Below, piece after piece: positions 22,156 to 32,232 of a stretch of DNA of 33,944 nucleotides (its first letter is position 1; each line of letters begins with the position of its first letter). The notes below the pieces were generated by a model. That model saw only the letters and a list, made by a program, of their open reading frames with translations. It was not told where the DNA came from and searched no databases. The position numbers were made by a program, and so were the translations under genes. Source of the DNA: an uncultured Gammaproteobacteria bacterium (GTDB lineage: Bacteria; Pseudomonadota; Gammaproteobacteria; SZUA-229); assembly GCA_937998645.1 (NCBI GenBank), contig CALLCZ010000100.1, positions 1 to 33,944 on the forward strand. The letters run 5' to 3'.

Positions 22156-22975
22156 CCGCCTCTATCCTTTTATCCAGAATCTTGTTGATTGTTTTTGTCA
22201 TGTTGTCCGTATTATAAAATTGATGTTCCAGCTGTTTTACTACACATGCGCCAATCACGCTATTGCTGATAAAAATCTCACTGGATTCCAGCAGTTCATC
22301 TCGTGAAATGTTACGCGTTTCGACCTTAATGCTGTTGTTGTGCGCAATATCAATGATCTGTTCACGCATGATTCCATTAACGCCACAGCGCGTTAAATCC
22401 GGCGTTACCAGGGCATCGTTCGATGCAATAAAAATATTGCTCATGGTACCTTCGATGACATTACCATCAATATCTGACAGAAAACCCTCATTGAAAGCCT
22501 GACCAAGTTCACTGCTTGCCAGCACGCTATCCAGGCGATTCAGGCTTTTTATACCAGCCAGCTGGTGGTTGGTTGATACCTGTGTCTGGCAGAACCGTGT
22601 CGTTATGCCGTGCTCTCTCCAGTGGGCAACATAACCTGGCCATGCTGAAAGAATGCATATACGCGTCGGAATCTGTGTCGTTTCATAGCGATATCCGCGT
22701 TTTCCGTACCCGCGTGTCAATATCAGTTTGACTATGCTGTTACTGCTGCTGCCCCTGAGTAAACAGTTTATGTCATCCAGAAATAACTGCCTGTCGGGAA
22801 AAGGGATTTTCAGTTTACGCGCTCCACTTTCCATACGGTCCAGGTGCTGCCGAATAAACAAGGGATGGTTGCCAACACAGGCGATAGTTTCAAATACGCC
22901 ATCACCATAATGCAGGCCCCGGTCAGTGACCGATACATACCCGGATGATATTCCGTTGATTAAAACCTTACTCAT
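22136..22975 (-). CDS. pabC: 4-amino-4-deoxychorismate lyase
   Basis: A 279-residue class IV (fold type IV) PLP enzyme that releases pyruvate from aminodeoxychorismate to give p-aminobenzoate for folate. The N-terminal DRGLHYGDGVFET (18-30) and the PLP lysine K143 in LAGIKSLNRLDSVLA fit PabC, and GNVIEGTMSNIFI is the phosphate-binding stretch. D-amino-acid or branched-chain aminotransferases share the fold, but the position between fabF and mltG and next to pabB supports PabC. It starts 15 bases after pabB and overlaps mltG by 20 bases. Confidence 0.92.
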   Translation of the reverse strand: MSKVLINGISSGYVSVTDRGLHYGDGVFETIACVGNHPLFIRQHLDRMESGARKLKIPFPDRQLFLDDINCLLRGSSSNSIVKLILTRGYGKRGYRYETTQIPTRICILSAWPGYVAHWREHGITTRFCQTQVSTNHQLAGIKSLNRLDSVLASSELGQAFNEGFLSDIDGNVIEGTMSNIFIASNDALVTPDLTRCGVNGIMREQIIDIAHNNSIKVETRNISRDELLESSEIFISNSVIGACVVKQLEHQFYNTDNMTKTINKILDKRIEADAKAAA

Positions 22976-22990
22976 TCAGTTAACACTCAT

Positions 22991-24388
22991 TCAGGCGATA
23001 CCAAATGCCCGTAGCAGACCCTTGGCCTTGGCGCGTGTTTCAGCCAGTTCATGTTCTGCATCCGAGTCAGCAACAATACCACCGCCTGCGCGGAACGTGA
23101 TTGTATTACCTTTTCGAACAAGGGTGCGTATCAGGATGTTCAGATCCATATCACCATTTCTGTTGATGTAGCCGATGGAACCTGTGTATGCACCACGAGC
23201 CTGCTGTTCCATCTCGGCCAGTATTTCCATACATCGAATCTTGGGGCAACCGGTTATGGTGCCGCCGGGAAATACCGCGCGAATGATGTCGGCAGGTGAA
23301 ACATCATCACGCAATCTGCCTATGATATTTGAGACTATGTGATGCACGTGCTGGTAACTTTCCAGGGTCATCAGCTCGTTGACTCTGATAGTGCCGGGAA
23401 CACAGATACGTCCGAGATCATTGCGCTCAAGATCGATTAGCATGATATGTTCAGCTTTCTCTTTAGGATGCGCCATCAGCTCTTTGGCGAGCAGGCTGTC
23501 GGCATGTTCATCTTCAGAACGCGGTCGCGTGCCGGCAATCGGTCGTGTTTCAATGACACCCTGATGAACGCTGACCAGACGCTCCGGTGATGAACTGATG
23601 ACTGTTGAACCTGGAAACCTGGCCAGCACCGCAAAAGAGCCAGGATTTGCTGTTGCAAGGCTGTTGAAGATGGCGATATCGCTGGTGCTGTTGTCTATTT
23701 CCAGTTGCCAGGGACGCGACAGGTTAGCCTGGAAAATATCGCCGTCAACAATGTATTGTTTGATACGGGCGACCTGCTTCATGTACGGCGCCTGGTCTGC
23801 CTCGGTGATTTTCTCAACCTTTACGCCGCCTGCATCACTCGAGACTGCATTGAATGCCGCTGTCGCTTTGTTAAAGTCCTGCTCGATCGTATCCAGTAAA
23901 TGACTGTATTCCTGCTCGGCTACGGCAATGTGCTGTTTGCGGTCATGGTCATAAATAACAGCCGATGGGCACCGCACCGCCATTGCAACAGGACTACCCT
24001 GTGCGCCAGCCGGCAGCTTCAGTACCGGCTCGATTTCTGCAGCCAGTTCATAGGACAGGTAAATAAACCAGCCACCGGTAAAGGGGAGTCGACAGGGCGA
24101 GTCAGGATCAGATGCACTGGCATTATTCGCATCCCCGTTTGCGATTCTGTCTTTCGACCACCAGCTCTGCAGAGAATCGAGAAAGCCCGGGCCGGCTTTT
24201 GAGGTATCCGTGTGTTTCAGCTCGAGTGACTGCTGTGGATGGGCAAACAGAATGTCGAAGCGGCTGTTGTTGCCTGCAGCGGTACTGGCAAGAATATACG
24301 GATAGTCGTCCGGCTTAAACTGAAAAAGAGCGGTAATCCTGGAAGTGCCAGTATCCGGGCCTGCTAATGGTCTGGTCTGGTAATGCAT
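22991..24388 (-). CDS. pabB: Aminodeoxychorismate synthase component I
   Basis: A 465-residue chorismate-utilising enzyme (PabB/TrpE family) that aminates chorismate with ammonia from a glutamine amidotransferase subunit (PabA, not in the window). The N-terminal part has FTGGWFIYLSYELAAEIEP (103-121). The C-terminal chorismate-binding domain (about 200-460) has DGDIFQANLSRPW, SSSPERL (265-271), ETRPIAGTRPR (280-290), DLERNDLGR, PGGTITGCPK and FRAGGGIVADSD. The assignment to PabB rather than TrpE rests on adjacency to pabC and the N-terminal motif. At position 285 it has Ala (PIAGT) where the well-studied E. coli PabB has a lysine (PIKGT). In the E. coli fab cluster pabB is elsewhere, so its place here is a variation. 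Confidence 0.88.
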   Translation of the reverse strand: MHYQTRPLAGPDTGTSRITALFQFKPDDYPYILASTAAGNNSRFDILFAHPQQSLELKHTDTSKAGPGFLDSLQSWWSKDRIANGDANNASASDPDSPCRLPFTGGWFIYLSYELAAEIEPVLKLPAGAQGSPVAMAVRCPSAVIYDHDRKQHIAVAEQEYSHLLDTIEQDFNKATAAFNAVSSDAGGVKVEKITEADQAPYMKQVARIKQYIVDGDIFQANLSRPWQLEIDNSTSDIAIFNSLATANPGSFAVLARFPGSTVISSSPERLVSVHQGVIETRPIAGTRPRSEDEHADSLLAKELMAHPKEKAEHIMLIDLERNDLGRICVPGTIRVNELMTLESYQHVHHIVSNIIGRLRDDVSPADIIRAVFPGGTITGCPKIRCMEILAEMEQQARGAYTGSIGYINRNGDMDLNILIRTLVRKGNTITFRAGGGIVADSDAEHELAETRAKAKGLLRAFGIA

Positions 24389-24413
24389 TGAACTGTGTCA
24401 GCTGTGGTTATTA

Positions 24414-24436
24414 GCACCTGATATCAGCGCAGGTGC
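24414..24436. other. Hairpin between pabB and fabF
   Basis: GCACCTG (24414-24420) and CAGGTGC (24430-24436) form a perfect 7-bp stem with a 9-base loop in the 56-base gap after fabF. There is no T tract on the minus strand, so it is more likely an RNA-processing or stabilising hairpin than a terminator. Confidence 0.5.
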
Positions 24437-24444
24437 ATGAAAGG

Positions 24445-25686
24445 TTAACTGACTTTTTTAAACACCAGGGTACCGTTGGTACCACCAAAGCCAAATGAAT
24501 TAGATAAAGACACATTGATGTTCATTTCACGTGCGATATTCGGCACATAGTCGAGATCACAGCCTTCACCAGGATTTTCCAGGTTGATAGTTGGTGGTGC
24601 GACCTGGTCGCGAATGGCCATGATTGAAAATACGGCTTCAACACCACCCGCGGCACCCAGCAGGTGCCCGATCATGGATTTTGTCGAGCTTACGGCAAGT
24701 TTGCCTGCGACTGATCCAAAAGTCAGCTTGATCGCATTGGTTTCTGCTATGTCTCCCGCCGGCGTCGATGTACCATGCGCGTTGACGTAATCGACATCTT
24801 CAGGATTAAGACCGGCGTCAGCGAGTGCGTTTTTCATGCATTGCGCAGCACCACTGCCATCTTTAACGGGCATAGTCATGTGATAGGCATCACTGTTCAG
24901 TCCAAAACCGGCAACTTCTGCGTAGATATCGGCGCCGCGTGCCTTTGCCATTTCATATTCTTCCAGCACGACCACACCTGCGCCATCGCCCAGAACAAAG
25001 CCGTCGCGGTCCCTGTCCCAGGGCCTGCTGGCAAGGGCCGGATCATTGTTACGGGTTGATAATGCACGCGCCGCGGCAAATCCGTTCATGCCTAAGGGTG
25101 ATGAAGCTTTTTCTGAACCGCCCGCGAACATAATGTCAGCATCACCGTAAGCGATGATGCGCGCAGCCTGGCCGATATTATGTGTACCTGTCGAGCACGC
25201 GGTTACCAGGGCTATATTGGGGCCTTTAATGCCATGCTTGATAGAGAAGTTTCCGGAGATCATGTTGATGATTGAACCGGGTACAAAAAAAGGTGAAACC
25301 TTGCGCGGTCCACCTTCAAGCATTTTCATATAACAGGTTTCGATCATCGGTAAACCGCCAATGCCCGATCCAATCGCAACACCGATACGGTCTGCATTCT
25401 CTTCCGTGATTACGATACCTGAATCCTGCAGGGCCTCTTCGGCAGCGACCAGCCCGTAATGGATGAAAGTATCCATTTTCTTCTGGTCTTTTGGCGGGAT
25501 AACCGCAGATGCATCAAAGTCTTTGACCGTCGCTGCAATACGTACGGGGAACGCTGATGCGTCATATTCCGTAATCGGTCCGACACCACTGTTACCGGCA
25601 ATGATGTTTTCCCAGGACTGCTTGAGATTAACACCGACCGGGGAAACAATGCCTAAACCAGTAACGACTACACGACGTCCTGACAC
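24445..25686 (-). CDS. fabF: 3-oxoacyl-ACP synthase II
   Basis: A 413-residue condensing enzyme of type II fatty-acid synthesis, elongating acyl-ACP with malonyl-ACP. The catalytic triad is complete at the E. coli positions: C164 (ACSTGTHN), H304 (NAHGTSTP) and H341 ([10 protein letters not shown]), with K336 in SSTKSMIGH. The end [12 protein letters not shown] is also typical. The start codon is GTG at 25686, with CAGGG upstream. It follows acpP after 60 bases that carry a hairpin. Confidence 0.98.
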   Translation of the reverse strand: MSGRRVVVTGLGIVSPVGVNLKQSWENIIAGNSGVGPITEYDASAFPVRIAATVKDFDASAVIPPKDQKKMDTFIHYGLVAAEEALQDSGIVITEENADRIGVAIGSGIGGLPMIETCYMKMLEGGPRKVSPFFVPGSIINMISGNFSIKHGIKGPNIALVTACSTGTHNIGQAARIIAYGDADIMFAGGSEKASSPLGMNGFAAARALSTRNNDPALASRPWDRDRDGFVLGDGAGVVVLEEYEMAKARGADIYAEVAGFGLNSDAYHMTMPVKDGSGAAQCMKNALADAGLNPEDVDYVNAHGTSTPAGDIAETNAIKLTFGSVAGKLAVSSTKSMIGHLLGAAGGVEAVFSIMAIRDQVAPPTINLENPGEGCDLDYVPNIAREMNINVSLSNSFGFGGTNGTLVFKKVS

Positions 25687-25710
25687 TTTAAACCCTGATT
25701 TATATGGATA

Positions 25711-25731
25711 ACAGCCTGCAGTACAGGCTGT
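25711..25731. other. Hairpin between acpP and fabF
   Basis: ACAGCCTG (25711-25718) and CAGGCTGT (25724-25731) make a perfect 8-bp stem with a 5-base loop. There is no T run, so it is probably not a terminator. A hairpin here could adjust the ratio of abundant acpP message to fabF message. Confidence 0.6.
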
Positions 25732-25746
25732 ATATTGAGGCCTTGA

Positions 25747-25983
25747 TTATTCGCTATGTTCGTTAACGTAATCAATGGCCTGTTGGATTGTTGTGATCTT
25801 TTCGGCTTCTTCGTCCGGGATCTCACATTCAAACTCTTCTTCCAGAGCCATCACAAGCTCGACAGTGTCGAGTGAATCAGCGCCTAGATCGTCAACGAAT
25901 GATGCTGCGTTAGTCGCCTGGTCTTCAGTCACACCTAGCTGTTCGATTACAATCTTACGAACGCGTTCTTCGGCTGTGCTCAT
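25747..25983 (-). CDS. acpP: Acyl carrier protein
   Basis: A 78-residue acidic carrier protein, the same length as E. coli AcpP. The phosphopantetheine serine is S37 in [18 protein letters not shown]. The start is supported by AGAGGA about 8 bases upstream. It sits in the canonical fabG-acpP-fabF order and has a 193-base AT-rich leader of its own. Confidence 0.98.
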   Translation of the reverse strand: MSTAEERVRKIVIEQLGVTEDQATNAASFVDDLGADSLDTVELVMALEEEFECEIPDEEAEKITTIQQAIDYVNEHSE

Positions 25984-26091
25984 TTAGTTATCCTCTTGTT
26001 ATGATCAGTCTTGAGCTGCGCGGTATTGTAGTGAATAAATGCACAGCTTTCCAGTTGGATTTATAAATTTAAATTAGTTTAAAAGTTATTC

Positions 26092-26125
26092 ATTATAACA
26101 ATAAATACAATATGTTATATAACAT
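26092..26125 (-). promoter_or_regulatory. Candidate acpP promoter region with AT palindrome
   Basis: The 193-base gap between fabG and acpP is much richer in A/T than its surroundings. On the minus strand it holds TATAAT (26092-26097), and 14 bases upstream, at the -35 position, a perfect 14-bp palindrome ATGTTATATAACAT (26112-26125). No TTGACA-like box is evident. A separate acpP promoter is expected from other bacteria, as ACP is very abundant. The palindrome may be an operator; I do not recognise the regulator. Confidence 0.4.
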
Positions 26126-26176
26126 TTTTAATGTAATTTATCACTAAAAGGTTTGGCTTTTACACAAGATAAAAGC

Positions 26177-26920
26177 TTATGCCATGTACATGCCGCCGTT
26201 AACATGCAGCGTTTCACCCGTTATATAGCCTGCTTCAGGGCTTGCAAGAAAAGCGACCGCATGAGCAATATCCGCCGGGTCCCCCAGTCTGTTGAGCGGT
26301 ATTTGTGCAATTAATGCATCGCGTTGCTCATCACCCAGTTCCCGGGTCATATCGGTATCAATAAACCCGGGGGCCACGGCATTCACTGTAATATTGCGCG
26401 AACCAATTTCGCGAGCCAGTGACTTGGTAAAGCCCAGAAGACCTGCCTTGGTTGCAGAGTAATTTGTCTGGCCAGGGTTTCCGGTTGAGCCAACAACGGA
26501 GGCAATATTGATGATGCGCCCTTTTCTGGCTTTCATCATGCTGCGCACAACCGATTTTGACAAACGGTAAACAGAAGTCAGGTTGGTATTGATGACATCA
26601 TCCCACTGATCTTCTTTCATCATCATCAGCAGATTGTCTTTGGTAATACCGGCGTTGTTTACCAGAATGCTGACTGCACCGAAATCGGCTGTTATCTGTT
26701 TTATAACAGCAGCAACTGATCCATTATCAGTCACATTCAGGCACATGCCCTTTCCGCCGGAATCCTTAAGATATGCGCTTATTGCCTCAGCACCGTTGTC
26801 TGTTGTCGCAGTTCCGATGACGGTTGCACCGTCAGCTGCAAGCTGTTCGGCTATTGCCTTGCCGATGCCCCGGCTTGCGCCGGTTACCAGCGCGATTTCG
26901 CCTTGTAAAGATTTGCTCAT
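26177..26920 (-). CDS. fabG: 3-oxoacyl-ACP reductase
   Basis: A 247-residue short-chain dehydrogenase reducing 3-oxoacyl-ACP with NADPH in fatty-acid elongation. The cofactor motif TGASRGIG (13-20), NNAG (88-91) and the catalytic S141, Y154 and K158 (NYSATKAG) are present, and the C terminus TGETLHVNGGMYMA is the FabG signature. The ribosome-binding site is weak (CAGGT). A composite repeat lies between it and the upstream fabD, and the acpP leader follows. Confidence 0.97.
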   Translation of the reverse strand: MSKSLQGEIALVTGASRGIGKAIAEQLAADGATVIGTATTDNGAEAISAYLKDSGGKGMCLNVTDNGSVAAVIKQITADFGAVSILVNNAGITKDNLLMMMKEDQWDDVINTNLTSVYRLSKSVVRSMMKARKGRIINIASVVGSTGNPGQTNYSATKAGLLGFTKSLAREIGSRNITVNAVAPGFIDTDMTRELGDEQRDALIAQIPLNRLGDPADIAHAVAFLASPEAGYITGETLHVNGGMYMA

Positions 26921-26945
26921 TTTTGTACCTGTTTATATTTTATTT

Positions 26946-27084
26946 ACCGCAGAGGCGCTGAGACGCAGAGGATTTTATTGTTTTTGCAGGAGCAGCTTTA
27001 GCCGCGAACATCAGCAATTCGCAGCTAAAGCTGCTCCTACGAATACCTGTAAATATATTCTCTGCGTCTCTGCGCCTCTGCGGT
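26946..27084. repeat. Composite nested inverted repeat, copy 2 (between fabD and fabG)
   Basis: The outer arms, 26946-26970 and 27060-27084, are 25 bases each and match at 24 of 25; they begin ACCGCAGAGGCGCTGAG. The inner inverted repeat GCAGGAGCAGCTTTAGC (26986-27002) pairs with 27024-27040 at 16 of 17. The architecture, arm length and orientation equal those at 7301-7434, while the spacers between arms differ in sequence. The element fills nearly all of the 170-base gap between fabD and fabG, which are usually very close. No ORF lies inside. Confidence 0.9.
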
Positions 27085-27090
27085 GATTTG

Positions 27091-28032
27091 TTACATCGAA
27101 TCCAGAAACTTCTGCATCGATGCCGGTGAATCGAGTGCAAACGATTTAATTTCTTTATCAATCCGTCTGGTCAGGCCGGCAAGAACCCTTCCCGGGCCAC
27201 ATTCGATGATTGCGTCGGCATCTTCCTTGATGATCTTGATGGTTTCAGTCCAGCGAACCGGGTTGTAGATCTGTTTGGTCAATGCCTGACGAATCGCATC
27301 GGGGTCATCGTGCGACCTGGCATCATAATTATGAATCACCTGAACATCTGGTTTATTGAAAGTCACGGTTTCAAGCAGCTTTGCCATTTCATCAGCAGCC
27401 GGCTTCATCAACGAACTGTGTGATGGCACGCTCACCGGCAGTTTCAATGCGCGCTTGGCGCCTTCCTCTGTTAACAGCTTGATGGCATCATCAACGGCTT
27501 CTGTAGCGCCGGCAATGACAATCTGGCCAGGAGAGTTGAAATTAACGGCCTCCACAGGTTCACCTGTTTCTGCGCTGGCAGCTGCACAGGCGAGTAAAAC
27601 CTGGTCATCCGACAGGCCGATAATAGCAGCCATCGCACCTTCTCCTTCAGGCACGGCGTTTTGCATCAATCGTCCGCGTTCGGCAACCAGCTTGATCGCA
27701 TCCTGGTAATCAAGAACATTGGCGCCGACCAGTGCAGCGTATTCACCCAGGCTATGCCCTGCAAGTGCGTAAGGTGTCGTCATGCACTGCTCTCTCATAA
27801 TGCGCATGACAGAAACATCTGCAGCGAGCATGGCGGGTTGCGTGATTTCAGTCTGGTTCAGTTTTTCTTCAGGACCATTGCATACAATGTCCCATAAATC
27901 GTAGCCCAGTACTTCGGAAGCCTGTTTATAAGTTTCCTCCACCTGGTTCCATGTCTCTGCATACTCCTTGAGCATACCTACTGATTGTGACCCCTGGCCT
28001 GGAAAGACAACAGCAATATTGAAAGTCAGCAT
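27091..28032 (-). CDS. fabD: Malonyl-CoA:ACP transacylase
   Basis: A 313-residue enzyme loading malonyl groups onto ACP. VFPGQGSQ (9-16) opens the domain, the nucleophile is S94 in GHSLGEYAAL, and the VPSHSSLMKPAA motif holds the catalytic histidine region. The length fits FabD (309 in E. coli). It is the first fab gene here. Upstream is dapB rather than fabH/plsX. Only 33 bases separate it from dapB, so transcription from the dnaJ-dapB side may continue into it. Confidence 0.97.
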   Translation of the reverse strand: MLTFNIAVVFPGQGSQSVGMLKEYAETWNQVEETYKQASEVLGYDLWDIVCNGPEEKLNQTEITQPAMLAADVSVMRIMREQCMTTPYALAGHSLGEYAALVGANVLDYQDAIKLVAERGRLMQNAVPEGEGAMAAIIGLSDDQVLLACAAASAETGEPVEAVNFNSPGQIVIAGATEAVDDAIKLLTEEGAKRALKLPVSVPSHSSLMKPAADEMAKLLETVTFNKPDVQVIHNYDARSHDDPDAIRQALTKQIYNPVRWTETIKIIKEDADAIIECGPGRVLAGLTRRIDKEIKSFALDSPASMQKFLDSM

Positions 28033-28065
28033 TGTAATTACTCTCTATGTTTGCGCAATTGCGGG

Positions 28066-28893
<828 letters not shown>

Positions 28894-28977
28894 TTAGAAA
28901 TCCCTGCTGTTCTACACGAACTATCGTGACCAGCGGAAATACCGGCCAGGGGAAAATGCAGGGTTGATTATTATCGC

Positions 28978-30108
28978 TTATTGCGTCAAATCATCGAAGA
29001 AGGATTTTACACGATCCATCCACGATGCACTCTGTGGACTGTGATGTTTTCCCGCCTCCAGGATTGAATCTTCAAAATCCCTTAGCATCTCTTTCTGGCG
29101 GCTATTGAGGTTGACCGGGGTTTCTATATTGACCCTGCACAGCAGGTCACCCGTTGCACCTCCGCGAACAGACCTGACGCCTTTGCCACGCATCCTGAAC
29201 ACTTTTCCTGATTGTGTTTCTGCAGGTATTTTCAGCTTGAGCCGGCCTCCTAAAGTGGGCACTTCAAGCTCACCGCCCAGGGCCGCGGTACCGATACTGA
29301 TTGGCATTTCGCACATCAGGTCGTTCTCTTCACGTCGGAAGATCGGGTGTGGCTTGACATGGATCTGTACATACAGATCGCCGCTTGGCCCTCCCTGCTG
29401 TCCGGCTTCACCCTCACCCGCCAGACGGATGCGATCACCGTTATCTACACCTGCCGGCACTTTGACCGACAGGGTTTTGTGCTCTTGTGTGCGGCCCTGT
29501 CCATGACAATCCGGACACGGGTCTGTAATGGTTTTGCCCTGGCCGCGGCAATTCGGGCATGTCTGCTGAACGGAGAAAAATCCCTGCTGCATGCGCACCT
29601 GGCCGACACCGCCACAGGTTGAGCAGGTTGTTGCACTGGTGCCTTTTTTAGCGCCTGAACCATCGCAGGTTTCACAACTAACCAGTGTCGGCACCCTGAT
29701 GTTTACTGAGGTACCGGCGACGGCATCTTCAAGTGACAGCTCGAGGTTATAGCGCAGGTCAGAACCCCTTTGAACACGGCTGCCACCCCTGCGGCCACCG
29801 CCAAAAATGTCTCCGAAGACATCACCGAAAATATCGCCAAATGGATCTCCGCCAAAACCACCTGCGCCTGAACCTGCAGACTGGTCGACACCAGCGTGTC
29901 CAAACTGGTCATAGGCAGCGCGTTTTTGTGGATTAGACAGTACGTCGTAGGCTTCCTTGGCTTCCTTGAACATGGTTTCAGATTCTTCGTTGTCCTGGTT
30001 ACGATCCGGATGGTGTTTCATCGCGAGACGACGGTATGCTTTCTTTAAATCAGCCTCGTTAACATCCCGGGATATACCCAGTACTTCGTAATAATCACGT
30101 TTTGACAT
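28978..30108 (-). CDS. dnaJ: Chaperone protein DnaJ
   Basis: A 376-residue type I Hsp40 (E. coli DnaJ has 376). The J domain (1-70) carries HPD at 33-35, which stimulates DnaK ATPase. A Gly/Phe region follows (about 77-110, with [19 protein letters not shown]). Four CxxCxGxG zinc repeats start at C145, C162, C184 and C198, and the C-terminal substrate-binding domains run from about 210. The start at 30108 gives the standard [12 protein letters not shown] terminus with AGGA upstream; an in-frame earlier start (30147) would run into the dnaK-dnaJ hairpin and is rejected. Confidence 0.98.
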   Translation of the reverse strand: MSKRDYYEVLGISRDVNEADLKKAYRRLAMKHHPDRNQDNEESETMFKEAKEAYDVLSNPQKRAAYDQFGHAGVDQSAGSGAGGFGGDPFGDIFGDVFGDIFGGGRRGGSRVQRGSDLRYNLELSLEDAVAGTSVNIRVPTLVSCETCDGSGAKKGTSATTCSTCGGVGQVRMQQGFFSVQQTCPNCRGQGKTITDPCPDCHGQGRTQEHKTLSVKVPAGVDNGDRIRLAGEGEAGQQGGPSGDLYVQIHVKPHPIFRREENDLMCEMPISIGTAALGGELEVPTLGGRLKLKIPAETQSGKVFRMRGKGVRSVRGGATGDLLCRVNIETPVNLNSRQKEMLRDFEDSILEAGKHHSPQSASWMDRVKSFFDDLTQ

Positions 30109-30150
30109 AGTGTCCTGCACTGTTCCTCGATTTACCGCTGTTGACATACA

Positions 30151-30172
30151 CGGAGCCGGCGAACCGGCTCCG
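30151..30172. other. Strong hairpin between dnaK and dnaJ
   Basis: On the minus strand CGGAGCCGG, loop TTCG, CCGGCTCCG form a perfect 9-bp GC-rich stem with a stable tetraloop, 33 bases after the dnaK stop. There is no T tract, so it is likely an mRNA-stabilising or attenuating element that sets more DnaK than DnaJ, rather than a terminator. Confidence 0.7.
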
Positions 30173-30204
30173 ATAGTCGACCTGTTGTGAAACCGGTCTG
30201 CCGT

Positions 30205-32142
30205 TTACTTTTTGTCGCTGTCCTTGACTTCTTCAAACTCGGCGTCAACCACTTCTTCTCCACTGCCGGCCTGTGCACCTTCAGCTTCGCCGGTGCCGGC
30301 ACTTTCAGCACCTGCTGCTTCAGCCTGTTGAGCATAGGCTTTTTCAGCGATCTTGCTCGCGGCTTCGGTCAGGGCGGCTGTTTTTGCTTCGATCAGTTCC
30401 TTGTCATCACCCTTGACGGCCTCCTTGAGTTCGGCAATGGCGGCTTCTGCTGTGGCTTTTTCACCGGCATCAACCTTGTCACCGAGGTCCTTGATCGATT
30501 TTTCTGTTGCATGGATCATGCCGTCTGCTGCATTCCTGGCATCAACCAGTTCACGCAGTTTCTTGTCTTCACCTGCATGCGCTTCTGCGTCCTTGATCAT
30601 CTGATCGACTTCATCATCGGACAGGCCGCTGGAAGCCTTGATCACAATCGACTGTTCCTTGCCTGTGGCCTTGTCTTTAGCCGAAACATTGAGGATACCA
30701 TTGGCATCGATATCGAAGCTGACTTCGATCTGTGGAATGCCGCGTGGCGCCGGCGGGATATCCGAGAGGTCAAAACGGCCCAGCGATTTATTGCCGGTTG
30801 CCATTTCGCGCTCACCCTGCAGTACGTGCACGGTAACCGCAGTCTGATTGTCGTCGGCAGTCGAAAACACCTGCTGCGCCTTGGTCGGAATCGTGGTGTT
30901 CTTTTCAACCAGCTTGGTCATCACGCCACCCATGGTTTCGATACCCAGTGATAACGGCGTGACGTCAAGCAGCAGGATGTCGTTGACATGACCGCCAAGC
31001 ACACCACCCTGGATTGCAGCACCGACAGCAACAGCCTCATCCGGATTAACGTCTTTACGCGGTTCCTTGCCAAAGAAGTTTTGCACTTCTTCCTGTACCT
31101 TGGGCATACGTGTCTGGCCGCCGACCAGGATGATGTCATCGATGTCACTGTTGGATAAACCGGCATCACTCATGGCCTGTTTCATCGGCCCTACAGTACG
31201 CGCAACCAGGTCTTCAACCAGGCTTTCCAGTTTTGCACGTGTTACCTTGATATTCAGGTGCTTGGGACCGCTGGCATCAGCCGTGATGTACGGCAGGTTG
31301 ACGTCGGTTTGCTGTGTTGATGACAGCTCGATCTTGGCTTTTTCGGCAGCTTCCTTGAGGCGCTGCAGGGCCAGTGGATCATTGTGCAAATCCACACCGC
31401 TATCCTTCTTGAATTCATCGGAGAGGTAATCGATCAGGCGCATGTCGAAATCTTCGCCACCGAGGAAGGTGTCGCCATTGGTGGCCAGTACTTCGAACTG
31501 GTGTTCGCCGTCTATTTCCGCAATCTCGATAATTGATACGTCAAAGGTGCCGCCACCGAGGTCATAGACGACGATTTTTGCGTCACCGCGTTTCTTGTCC
31601 ATGCCATAAGCCAGCGCGGCAGCAGTCGGCTCGTTGATAATACGTTTGACGTTAAGGCCTGCAATTTTACCGGCGTCCTTGGTTGCCTGGCGCTGCGAGT
31701 CATTGAAGTAGGCCGGAACCGTGATCACGGCTTCAGTTACTTCATGGCCCAGGAAATCCTCGGCAGTCTTTTTCATTTTCTGCAGCACGCGGGCAGAAAT
31801 TTCCGGCGGCGCCATCTTCTTGCCATGCGCCTCAACCCAGGCATCACCATTGTCGGCTTTGATAATCTTGTATGGCACCAGCTTGATATCACGCTGCACC
31901 ACTTCTTCGTCGAAACGACGACCGATCAGGCGCTTCACAGCGAATAATGTATCTGCAGGATTGGTCACTGCCTGGCGCTTGGCCGGCTGGCCTGTAATGA
32001 CTTCGTCGTCTTTAGTAAACGCGACGATAGAAGGCGTAGTGCGATCGCCTTCGCTATTTTCAATAACTCTGGGCTTGTCACCGTCCATCACTGCTACGCA
32101 GGAGTTGGTGGTACCCAGGTCAATACCGATAATCTTAGACAT
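30205..32142 (-). CDS. dnaK: Chaperone protein DnaK (Hsp70)
   Basis: A 645-residue Hsp70. It begins [19 protein letters not shown] (1-19), has the signatures [16 protein letters not shown] and [13 protein letters not shown], a substrate-binding domain with [16 protein letters not shown], and an acidic C-terminal tail ending [13 protein letters not shown]. All features match E. coli DnaK (638). The start has GGAG about 9 bases upstream. It has its own sigma-32-type promoter in the 90-base gap after grpE. Confidence 0.99.
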   Translation of the reverse strand: MSKIIGIDLGTTNSCVAVMDGDKPRVIENSEGDRTTPSIVAFTKDDEVITGQPAKRQAVTNPADTLFAVKRLIGRRFDEEVVQRDIKLVPYKIIKADNGDAWVEAHGKKMAPPEISARVLQKMKKTAEDFLGHEVTEAVITVPAYFNDSQRQATKDAGKIAGLNVKRIINEPTAAALAYGMDKKRGDAKIVVYDLGGGTFDVSIIEIAEIDGEHQFEVLATNGDTFLGGEDFDMRLIDYLSDEFKKDSGVDLHNDPLALQRLKEAAEKAKIELSSTQQTDVNLPYITADASGPKHLNIKVTRAKLESLVEDLVARTVGPMKQAMSDAGLSNSDIDDIILVGGQTRMPKVQEEVQNFFGKEPRKDVNPDEAVAVGAAIQGGVLGGHVNDILLLDVTPLSLGIETMGGVMTKLVEKNTTIPTKAQQVFSTADDNQTAVTVHVLQGEREMATGNKSLGRFDLSDIPPAPRGIPQIEVSFDIDANGILNVSAKDKATGKEQSIVIKASSGLSDDEVDQMIKDAEAHAGEDKKLRELVDARNAADGMIHATEKSIKDLGDKVDAGEKATAEAAIAELKEAVKGDDKELIEAKTAALTEAASKIAEKAYAQQAEAAGAESAGTGEAEGAQAGSGEEVVDAEFEEVKDSDKK

Positions 32143-32180
32143 TGCTTTCTCCGTACTTGGTAATTCGTTCTTGTTGTTCT

Positions 32181-32208
32181 ATATGGGGTTGCTTGTATTG
32201 AATTCAAC
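32181..32208 (-). promoter_or_regulatory. Sigma-32 (heat-shock) type promoter of dnaK
   Basis: On the minus strand GTTGAAT (32202-32208) is followed after 13 bases by CCCCATAT (32181-32188). The sigma-32 consensus is CTTGAAA, 13-15 bases, CCCCATnT. The -10 block is a full match and the -35 has 5 of 7 matches. It lies 38 bases before the dnaK start. Confidence 0.75.
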
Positions 32209-32232
32209 AACCTGCCGGTTATTTTTCACGTT

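Noticed and set aside
24411-24436. Possible CIRCE-like half site TTAGCAC near pabB/fabF
   Set aside because: TTAGCACCTG lacks the CIRCE ending ACTC and has no GAGTGCTAA partner 9 bases away. It is the base of a simple hairpin.
30109-30147. Earlier in-frame start of dnaJ
   Set aside because: DnaJ proteins begin [11 protein letters not shown]. The later start has an AGGA site, and the extension runs up to the dnaK-dnaJ hairpin.
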